Assembly (NCBI GenBank): GCA_003650185.1
Contig: QMOF01000114.1
Location: forward strand, 1 to 7,213
From: Chloroflexota bacterium
GTDB lineage: Bacteria > Chloroflexota > Dehalococcoidia > UBA2247 > RBG-13-53-26
DNA: 7,213 nt
Direction: 5' to 3'
Shown one piece after another: positions 1 to 5,162 of the stretch (position 1 is its first letter; every line of letters begins with the position of its first letter). Below the pieces are notes generated by a model. That model saw nothing but the letters and a program-made list of their open reading frames with translations, ran no database searches and was not told where the DNA came from. Made by a program: the position numbers and the translations under genes.

Positions 1-1343
1 AGCACCTCCTCCAGGCCACCGCGCGGGTTCACGGCACACTGCGGGTGCCCGCCTTCCAGGAACTCGTTCAGGCAGCCCTCCTGGTCACCAATACATGGCC
101 TGATTTCCTGCACCCGCCCGGCGTAGACCTTGGCGGGCCAGTCCGGATCAGCCATCAACGGCCGCGTTAGCATGACCATGTCGCAAACACCCTCGAGCAA
201 GGCGCGTTCCGCCAGGTCAGGATAGCCGAGCTTGCCCACCGCCACGATGGGAACAGGCAGCCCGGCGTTTGACTTCACGCCTTGCTCGGCGAAGTAGTCC
301 TTGGCCAGCTTAGCCAGCGGCAGGAAGCACCCGGGGGGCATCGGGCCGGGAGGGTGCGGCAGCCACCAGTTGTCATAGCACCCGAGGTCCACATCAAACA
401 TGTCCACGCCCGCCTTGACCAGGTTGGCCATGTACCCCAGTGTCATCTCAACGGTCCGCTCCCTGGCGAACTTCTTCAGCGACTTGACCTGGCGCATTCG
501 GGGACCGTAGGTCTCGTTCAAGGCCAGTGACAGGTCGATCCGGTACATTATGGGATAGCTGTCACCGCAGCGCATCCGTATCTCCTTGACCAGCTCGATG
601 CCGAAGGCCTGCCAGTCGGAGAAGCGACCGAACCTGCGGCGGTTGAACGCCGGATTGGCCATCTGCTCCAGCAGGTAGCCCTCGTGGCCGTGAAGGTGGA
701 CACCATCGATCAGCATGGCCCGGGCATCGGCAGCTGCCTGACCAGCGTTCCTGATGATCTTCCGGCACTCCCCGTCCCGCAATGGGCGACAGGGCACCAC
801 AGGCATATAGAAATTCGGGTTCCACGAGCTCGACACAGGCAGCCTGAACTTCTTTACCAGGCACTCCGGCGAGCCGACGCGGCCCACACCGGGGCTGAGT
901 TGGATAAACAGCCTGGCACCGTAGGAGTGAACGCTTTCGGCCAACTCTCGCCAGCCGGGGAACAGTGTCCGCGACCGGTCGATGCGCGGCAACAAGGTAG
1001 ACCCGCCCGGCTCGGTCAGGGTCGCCTCCACGTTGTAGCTTACCGGCACCAGCCCGGTTATGAGCAGCCCAGCACCACCCCTGGCCCGCTCCGTGTAGAA
1101 CTGGATCATCTTGTTGCCAGGCCGCCCGGTCTCCTCCACCATGCCCACGTTGCCCATCGGGCCCATGACGACGCGGTTCTTGATCTTGGTGCCGTTGACC
1201 TGGATCGGAGAGAACAGATGATGGTACGGGTAGAGACGGTCTGTCATCTTGCCGTCCAGCAGACGCCTGTCGTCCAGGAACCACCTGCCGTAACCGTCGA
1301 CGAGGTCCTTCAAGACCTTCTGGTAATCATAACCAGCGGACAT
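1..1343 (-). CDS. NADH:flavin oxidoreductase (old yellow enzyme / 2,4-dienoyl-CoA reductase family), C-terminus cut by window edge
   Basis: The frame is open from ATG at 1343 to the window edge, giving 447 visible residues. An in-frame TAG at 1398-1400 with no other start between fixes the start. After a ~42-residue charged extension the family TIM-barrel begins (LFSPIQVNGTKIKNRVVMGPM, about 43-63). The substrate/flavin segment DGVHLHGHEGYLLEQ lies at 213-227, followed by NRR at 234-236. An Fe-S motif follows at 417-436. In the FadH/BaiCD-type subfamily the barrel binds FMN, the cluster passes electrons, and a C-terminal NAD(P)H/FAD domain of about 200 residues, missing here only because of the edge, feeds them in. 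The usual reaction is reduction of a C=C bond in an enoate or dienoyl-CoA. Oddities: the cluster motif is C417-x2-D420-x3-C424-x11-C436, with Asp at the second Cys position, and the usual YGGSxxNR after NRR is replaced by RFGRFSDW. The substrate is unknown. CoA-ligase genes nearby suggest an unsaturated acyl-CoA (inference). Confidence 0.9.
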   Translation of the reverse strand, partial: MSAGYDYQKVLKDLVDGYGRWFLDDRRLLDGKMTDRLYPYHHLFSPIQVNGTKIKNRVVMGPMGNVGMVEETGRPGNKMIQFYTERARGGAGLLITGLVPVSYNVEATLTEPGGSTLLPRIDRSRTLFPGWRELAESVHSYGARLFIQLSPGVGRVGSPECLVKKFRLPVSSSWNPNFYMPVVPCRPLRDGECRKIIRNAGQAAADARAMLIDGVHLHGHEGYLLEQMANPAFNRRRFGRFSDWQAFGIELVKEIRMRCGDSYPIMYRIDLSLALNETYGPRMRQVKSLKKFARERTVEMTLGYMANLVKAGVDMFDVDLGCYDNWWLPHPPGPMPPGCFLPLAKLAKDYFAEQGVKSNAGLPVPIVAVGKLGYPDLAERALLEGVCDMVMLTRPLMADPDWPAKVYAGRVQEIRPCIGDQEGCLNEFLEGGHPQCAVNPRGGLEEV

Positions 1344-1348
1344 GGATG

Positions 1349-1355
1349 CCCCCCC
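1349..1355 (-). promoter_or_regulatory. G7 ribosome-binding tract of the reductase gene
   Basis: On the minus strand seven consecutive G lie 5 nt upstream of the ATG at 1343. This is the only purine-rich Shine-Dalgarno-like stretch at the right distance, so it supports that start. It is a homopolymer rather than a canonical AGGAGG and directly touches the 3' arm of the 1356-1387 inverted repeat. Confidence 0.45.
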
Positions 1356-1387
1356 GCCAGGAGCCTGTCTGACCGACTGCTCCTGGC
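1356..1387 (-). promoter_or_regulatory. Perfect 9-bp inverted repeat in the leader of the reductase gene
   Basis: The arms are 1356-1364 (gccaggagc) and 1379-1387 (gctcctggc), an exact 9-bp reverse complement with a 14-nt loop. In the minus-strand transcript the stem ends 12 nt before the AUG, immediately next to the G7 tract, and its 5' arm contains AGGAG. It could be a translational control hairpin, a protein operator or an mRNA-stabilising element. No U-run follows, so it is not a standard intrinsic terminator. Confidence 0.5.
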
Positions 1388-1449
1388 TCAGTTGTTGCTA
1401 TATGCGTCTCAGTGAACGGCTCGGCGGATCGAAGTGCCTGGGGTGTCAC

Positions 1450-1493
1450 ATATGCCCGGTCAGCGCCTCATTTCGCCTTCGGGCGGGACATAT
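1450..1493. repeat. Imperfect inverted repeat with nested C(UUCG)G-type hairpin
   Basis: The outer arms 1450-1457 (atatgccc) and 1486-1493 (ggacatat) pair at 7 of 8 positions. The eighth is a G-U wobble in a minus-strand RNA. Nested inside, 1474-1485 (cgccttcgggcg) forms a 4-bp stem that closes a UUCG tetraloop if read on the plus strand. The structure lies just past the end of the transposase relic and may belong to an old element end. Its function is unknown. Confidence 0.3.
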
Positions 1494-1500
1494 CACCAGC

Positions 1501-1722
1501 CTACGCGGGCGACAACCGACTCCAGAGCCCCTTCCCAACTAAGCCACGCCTACATGCCCCGAACAGCTTGAGCAGATTGCGACCTGTGGTGATGAGCCGC
1601 CACTCGCTTCCTATTTACCCCTCAGCAAGAACCGGCGGAAGCCGGTCCCGCAGCGATACCGGCATCAGGTATATCTGCTCAGGACCATACAGACAGCACG
1701 CCTTGCTCACGTGCCCCCTCAT
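1501..1722 (-). pseudogene. Relic of an IS1182-like transposase, internally deleted
   Basis: From an ATG at 1722 the frame reads 35 codons to TAA at 1615-1617. Residues 12-30 (YGPEQIYLMPVSLRDRLPP) resemble the N-terminal signature of IS1182-family transposases (generic form YxPDQLxLLPPSLRxWLPE). The same frame continues after the TAA for 37 codons to TAG at 1501-1503, and it begins with GSEWRLITTGRNLLKLF, which resembles the family's C-terminal signature (…EWxLxxTxHNLLKLF). An intact protein has roughly 450-500 residues, so most of the catalytic core (the DDE part) is gone and the two ends are fused with a stop between them. It cannot be functional. The family is assigned from recalled signatures, not from a search. 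It is probably the remains of an insertion between the SBP and reductase genes. Confidence 0.68.
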
Positions 1723-1727
1723 CGCCC

Positions 1728-1767
1728 AGCTTTGGCCCGATTATACCTGTTATTGCTGACCAAAGCT
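1728..1767 (-). promoter_or_regulatory. Candidate promoter: TATAAT within a 10-bp near-perfect inverted repeat
   Basis: On the minus strand a perfect -10 hexamer TATAAT lies at 1745-1740. It sits in the 20-nt spacer between arms 1728-1737 (agctttggcc) and 1758-1767 (gaccaaagct), which match at 9 of 10 pairs with a G-U-compatible tenth. No good -35 hexamer is present at 16-18 nt. The site is 18 nt upstream of the transposase-relic ATG, so it may be the element's old promoter. It could now transcribe the reductase gene with a leader of nearly 400 nt. The dyad could be an operator. Confidence 0.35.
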
Positions 1768-1768
1768 A

Positions 1769-1882
1769 CTACTCGGACAGGCCCCGGTCGATGACTTGCA
1801 CGTGGCGCAACCGTACCGGGACACCCGCAGGCAGGTCTATCTCTGCCTGAGACAGGCCGACCTCATCATTCAGCCGGCTTAG
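1769..1882 (-). other. Coding-like short frame after the SBP gene, no start codon
   Basis: Between TGA at 1883-1885 and TAG at 1769-1771 a 37-codon frame is open on the minus strand, in a different frame from the SBP gene it overlaps by 17 nt. Its residues (ending HVQVIDRGLSE) look like the C-terminus of a real protein, with AEIDLPAGVPVRL before it. It has no ATG, GTG or TTG. It may be the tail of a deleted gene or chance. I do not recognise the family. Confidence 0.2.
1817..1857 (-). terminator. Cluster of stem-loops just after the SBP stop codon
   Basis: Beginning 8 nt past the SBP TGA, three perfect short hairpins lie close together: 1845-1849 with 1853-1857 (5 bp, 3-nt loop), an overlapping alternative 1828-1834 with 1843-1849 (7 bp, 8-nt loop), and 1817-1820 with 1824-1827 (4 bp, 3-nt loop). 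No U-tract follows, so this is not a classical intrinsic terminator. It may protect the 3' end or mark a Rho-dependent end of the operon. Confidence 0.3.
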
Positions 1883-3113
1883 TCAACTCGGGAACATACA
1901 CGGTATCCTGTGGGAACCAAGCGTTTTCGCTGATGTTCCACTCAAATACCCTCTGCGACCACGAAAGGCAGTTGTTGGTCTCGGTCACGTGCCATCGATC
2001 GGCATAACCCTCAACTTCCATGTCCATCTCCCTAATGGCGTTCTTGAGGGCAACGCCGTCTACGTTCTCTGCCCCCACTGCTTCTACTGCTCCTCTTATG
2101 GCGGCCTCCAGGACCAGCCCGAGCGACCAGCCGGAGATGACCGACGAACTTCTCATCAGCTCGTCTGCTTCGTCAGCGTGGTAGGTGTCAACATACTCTT
2201 TGCAGTCCTGTATCAATGGTACGTCCTCCTCATTCCACCAGGGCCACCACGCCACGTAATAGCAGTCATACAACTGCTCTGGAGACCCCTTCATGGCATC
2301 AGTCACCAGATCCCAGAAGCCAGGGAAGCCCTCCATACCGGTAATGAATGCTCCGGTATAGCCTGCAGCCCGAGCCTGGCTGACGAAACTGGAAAGCATC
2401 GGCCCGGCAACGCTCATGATGATGTAGTCGCAGTCCTTCAACCTGCCCACCTCGCTGGCCCATGTTACCTTGCCGATGGTCCCTCTCTCAAAACCAACCC
2501 ACGTGAACTGGTCAGGGTACTCGTCCAGGACCGACTGTATGCCCTCCTGGTGATAGTCCGAGCTTTCCAGTGAGAAGCCGAGGTGCCCCACTTTCGGGCT
2601 CCCCTCGCCGTCCCAGTTATCCATGATGAAGCGCATCTCTACCTCGCCTTGGCTTTGGACCGGTGACACGGAGCAGACCGACCATTCGCTGTCCAACATT
2701 GACGCCAGACCCTGAGAGCTGAGGACAGGAATCTTGTCCTGGGCGAGCCTATCTCCAATGAGCTCCCGGTCCTGCGCGTTCGGGATGACCATCATGTCCA
2801 CTCCCCGGCCTTTCAGGGCCAGGTATCCTGGGATTGTCTTGGAGTAGTCAAGCTCGGTGTTGAAGTGCGTGAACTCCACCCTGACGCCAGGCAGCGGGTC
2901 CTTCTCCGGCAACACTACCCTCAGATAGTCCTCCATGGCCTGCATGGTGGGCTGCATGGCAAACGCCGCTGTACCGGTGAAGTCCGCCAGGACACCTATC
3001 TTGATCACTGGTTCTCCACCCCCTCCTCCACCACACCCCGGCAGTGCGGGTAAGGCAACCAACAGGACGCCTAGGAAGACCGCAATCGCCAGTACTAACC
3101 GCTTCTGCTTCAT
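1866..3113 (-). CDS. Liv-type ABC transporter substrate-binding lipoprotein
   Basis: This 415-aa protein is the binding component of a branched-chain-amino-acid-type (HAAT) ABC importer. It would be anchored outside the cytoplasmic membrane and deliver substrate to the LivH/LivM pair encoded upstream. Residues 1-26 form a lipoprotein signal peptide (KQKR n-region, hydrophobic core, LPGC lipobox) with lipidated Cys27, followed by a six-Gly linker. The Peripla_BP_6 fold starts at about 36 (VIKIGVLADFTG). An aromatic cluster, AWWPWW, at 288-293 and several Cys (147, 228, 284, 304, 382) stand out. The start is supported by AAAGGGGG 6 nt upstream (3120-3127). It lies 120 nt after livM, the widest gap in the operon. 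Family members bind amino acids, amides, urea, aromatic acids and other carboxylates, so the ligand cannot be read from the sequence. The adjacent CoA ligases favour an organic acid (inference). Confidence 0.92.
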   Translation of the reverse strand: MKQKRLVLAIAVFLGVLLVALPALPGCGGGGGGEPVIKIGVLADFTGTAAFAMQPTMQAMEDYLRVVLPEKDPLPGVRVEFTHFNTELDYSKTIPGYLALKGRGVDMMVIPNAQDRELIGDRLAQDKIPVLSSQGLASMLDSEWSVCSVSPVQSQGEVEMRFIMDNWDGEGSPKVGHLGFSLESSDYHQEGIQSVLDEYPDQFTWVGFERGTIGKVTWASEVGRLKDCDYIIMSVAGPMLSSFVSQARAAGYTGAFITGMEGFPGFWDLVTDAMKGSPEQLYDCYYVAWWPWWNEEDVPLIQDCKEYVDTYHADEADELMRSSSVISGWSLGLVLEAAIRGAVEAVGAENVDGVALKNAIREMDMEVEGYADRWHVTETNNCLSWSQRVFEWNISENAWFPQDTVYVPELTKPAE

Positions 3114-3143
3114 GCCATTCCCCCTTTCTAAGATGCACTCGCT

Positions 3144-3162
3144 GCAACAGCAATGCTGCTGC
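3144..3162 (-). other. Small stem-loop in the livM-SBP intergenic region
   Basis: Segments 3144-3150 (gcaacag) and 3156-3162 (ctgctgc) pair over 7 positions around a 5-nt loop. In the minus-strand RNA the one DNA mismatch becomes a G-U pair. It lies about 30 nt before the SBP start. There is no U-run, so termination is unlikely. A role in processing or in raising SBP mRNA stability relative to the permeases is possible. Confidence 0.25.
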
Positions 3163-3184
3163 GCGCTCAGCCAGTTACCTCTTA

Positions 3185-3193
3185 ATCATACCA
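3185..3193 (-). promoter_or_regulatory. Candidate extended -10 promoter for the SBP gene
   Basis: The minus strand reads TGGTATGAT, that is TGn followed by TATGAT (five of six matches to TATAAT), the extended -10 pattern that needs little -35 contact. It lies in an AT-richer pocket about 70 nt upstream of the SBP start. No convincing -35 is present. It would allow extra expression of the binding protein, which importers usually need in excess over the permeases. Confidence 0.3.
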
Positions 3194-3233
3194 TGATCGA
3201 CCAAATGTGAGTTCTACAACTCGCTCCTACCAC

Positions 3234-4277
3234 CTAATAGGCAAAAGGATTGAGGCGATAGTAGAGCTTTATCCGCTCCAGGCGGTGGTAAAGACCCTTG
3301 GGTTCCAGGAAGATGAAGAACATGACCACTAGGGCAAACAATATTAGAGACAGGGCCGCCGGTATCTGAAACCCAAGTGACGGAAAGACACTCTCCAGGA
3401 CTGGAGACAGAGCGGGGACCGCCTTGTCTACCAGCATAATCGCCACAGCACCCATAACCGCGCCGCTTGTACTGCCCATCCCCCCGATGATAATCATTGC
3501 CAGGAACCACAGGGAGAGCTTGAAAGTAAACAGATCAGGGTTGATCCGCAGGAGGTAATGCGCCCAGAGCCAGCCGGCTATCCCGGCAAAAAAGCAGCCA
3601 ATGAAGAAGGCCAGCAGTTTTGTTCGAAACAGGTCGATGCCCATGACTTCGGCAGCCAGGTCATTGTCCCGCACAGCTACAAACTTCCTCCCGGTGGCCG
3701 TCCTCTGGATGTTCTTGGCGAAAAACAGCGTGATCGCTGCCAGGCCCAATGTCAGCCACCAGTACTGTGCCTCAGTCAGGGCTGAGCCCCCAATACTGAT
3801 TGCCGGTACCTCGAGCCCGTATGTTTTCCCGGTCCAATCCGGCTGCCGTATTGCCCACATGATCACGAACTGGGCGGCTATCGTGGTCAGGACCAGGTAG
3901 AACCCCTTGATCCTCAGGGCCGGGACCCCAAAAATGAGTCCACCCACCCCTGCTGCCAGGCCGGAGAGGGGCAAGGTAATCCAAGGAGACAACCCGTAAC
4001 GCGTTCCTAGTATCGCCGTGGTGTAGGCGCCCAGCGCCATGAAGGCAGAGTGTCCTATGGAAAACTGCCCGCAGAGCCCGGTCATGATATGGATCCCGAT
4101 GGCGGCCACGGTGTAAATGCCCACCATGATCAGCCAGTTCATCCATTCACCTGATACATAGAGTCCCAGCGTAACCAGAAAGACCAGCCCGGCCACCAGC
4201 AGTAGCCACTGGGTCTTGGTCCTCAAGATAGCCATATCTTGCTCCGGCCGTGTGTTGAAAACGCCTGACGGCAGCAT
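3234..4277 (-). CDS. livM: Liv-type ABC transporter permease, LivM family
   Basis: This 347-aa polytopic inner-membrane protein is one of two permeases that form the channel of a branched-chain-amino-acid-type importer. Visible family landmarks are TGLCGQFSIGHSAFMALGAYT at 66-86 (variant of the TGxxGQxSxGHxAF signature), LRIKGFYLVLTT at 121-132, the cytoplasmic loop with RTATGRKFVAVRDNDLAAEVMGID at 192-215 that should contact the ATPase, and IGGMGSTSGAVMGA at 264-277. The basic, aromatic tail IKLYYRLNPFAY ends the protein, as in many LivM proteins paired with acyl-CoA ligases. Two starts are plausible. ATG 4277 has AAAGGA 9 nt upstream, inside livH, and leaves only 4 nt after livH. ATG 4235 (residue 15, MAILRTKTQW) has GGAG at 6 nt and gives a 333-aa protein beginning just before the first membrane segment, closer to the usual family start. 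Confidence 0.93.
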   Translation of the reverse strand: MLPSGVFNTRPEQDMAILRTKTQWLLLVAGLVFLVTLGLYVSGEWMNWLIMVGIYTVAAIGIHIMTGLCGQFSIGHSAFMALGAYTTAILGTRYGLSPWITLPLSGLAAGVGGLIFGVPALRIKGFYLVLTTIAAQFVIMWAIRQPDWTGKTYGLEVPAISIGGSALTEAQYWWLTLGLAAITLFFAKNIQRTATGRKFVAVRDNDLAAEVMGIDLFRTKLLAFFIGCFFAGIAGWLWAHYLLRINPDLFTFKLSLWFLAMIIIGGMGSTSGAVMGAVAIMLVDKAVPALSPVLESVFPSLGFQIPAALSLILFALVVMFFIFLEPKGLYHRLERIKLYYRLNPFAY

Positions 4278-4281
4278 GGCT

Positions 4282-5142
4282 CTATATCCTTTCTATCCGC
4301 CGTTCTCCAAAGAGACCGTAAGGCCTGGCCAGCAGGATGACCAGCATCAGCAACCAGGGGATGACCTCTTCCAGCCCCGGCTGATAGTAACTCCCCAGCG
4401 ACTCCGCGAGGCCGATGATCAACCCACCCACAGCGGAGCCCGGGATCGAGTTGAGCCCACCCAGCAGCAGAACCGGAAGGCCCTTGCCCAGCCCTATGTC
4501 TCCCATGACCGGAGTCACGGTAAACACCATACCCACCAGAATCCCACATACAGCGGCAAAAGCTCCGCTGATAGCCCAGGAAAGTGAGAAGATCTGTCTC
4601 ACCCTTACGCCTAGACTCTGAGCTACCCCAGGATCCGCCGCCACGACTCTCATCGACAGGCCTACCCTCGTGCGGCGGAAGAGGATGGTTAGCAGCATGA
4701 AGATGACCAAGGCCGTGAGGAAGGAAACGGCGGCTCCGGGTATGACACTGATAGGACCCAGGTCCCATTGGCCGTGGGGCGTGAACGGCAGCGTGAACGA
4801 CTTGCTGCCCCAGAAGAGGACCACCACCCCCTTCAACAGAAAAGACAGCATCAAGGTCATCATCAGCACTGACAGGAATGGTTGCCCCAGCAGCGGACGT
4901 ATCGCTAGCCTCTCCATGACGTAGCCCAAGGCCGCTCCGCAGGGGACAAGGAGCAATATGCCGGCCCAAGAAGGCAGTCCCCAGCCTGCCAGCATCTCAT
5001 ACAAGAGATAGCTGAGGACGGCAATCATCTCCCCGTACGCCAGATTGAGGACCTGACTGGACTTGAAGACCAGAACGAATCCGAGCGCGATGAGGGCGTA
5101 GACGCCACCCACCAGCAGCCCCTGCACCAGAACATCTGCCAT
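4282..5142 (-). CDS. livH: Liv-type ABC transporter permease, LivH family
   Basis: This 286-aa membrane protein, normal length for LivH, pairs with LivM to form the translocation path. Landmarks: the N-terminal GLLVGGVYALIALGFVLVF segment (8-26); LNLAYGEM at 32-39, a variant of the LNFAHGxxxMLGAY signature; the cytoplasmic coupling loop with RTRVGLSMRVVAADPGVAQSLG at about 157-178; and GLPVLLLGGLNSIPGSAVGG at 221-240 followed by a last hydrophobic segment and RPYGLFGERRIERI. GAGGT at 5149-5153 lies 6 nt before the ATG. It starts 20 nt after the acyl-CoA synthetase stop and ends 4 nt before livM, so the three genes are almost certainly cotranscribed. Confidence 0.94.
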   Translation of the reverse strand: MADVLVQGLLVGGVYALIALGFVLVFKSSQVLNLAYGEMIAVLSYLLYEMLAGWGLPSWAGILLLVPCGAALGYVMERLAIRPLLGQPFLSVLMMTLMLSFLLKGVVVLFWGSKSFTLPFTPHGQWDLGPISVIPGAAVSFLTALVIFMLLTILFRRTRVGLSMRVVAADPGVAQSLGVRVRQIFSLSWAISGAFAAVCGILVGMVFTVTPVMGDIGLGKGLPVLLLGGLNSIPGSAVGGLIIGLAESLGSYYQPGLEEVIPWLLMLVILLARPYGLFGERRIERI

Positions 5143-5162
5143 TCGCCTACCTCTTGCCTACC

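Noticed and set aside
562..1284. 240-codon minus-strand open frame inside the reductase gene
   Set aside because: It is out of frame with the clearly homologous reductase frame, and its translation is rich in Arg, Gly, Pro and Gln with no recognisable motif. It is a shadow caused by high GC.
684..1415. 243-codon plus-strand open frame opposite the reductase
   Set aside because: It is antisense to a gene with strong family motifs and has no motifs or convincing ribosome site of its own. Codon bias of the real gene explains it.
1420..1445. T-arm-like sequence (TTCGATCC on the minus strand) suggesting a tRNA
   Set aside because: No acceptor stem, D-arm or anticodon arm can be built around it at tRNA spacing.
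1631..1646. Perfect 6-bp hairpin with 4-nt loop (accggc/gccggt)
   Set aside because: It lies within the N-terminal piece of the transposase relic, follows from its Arg/Pro codons, and has no U-run. It is not needed as a separate regulatory element.
1412..1759. 115-codon plus-strand frame across the intergenic region
   Set aside because: It runs opposite the transposase relic, and its translation has no family resemblance, while the minus strand reads as transposase.
4223..4969. 248-codon minus-strand frame overlapping livH
   Set aside because: livH in the other frame carries all the permease signatures and hydrophobic segments. This frame is hydrophilic and unlike any membrane protein.
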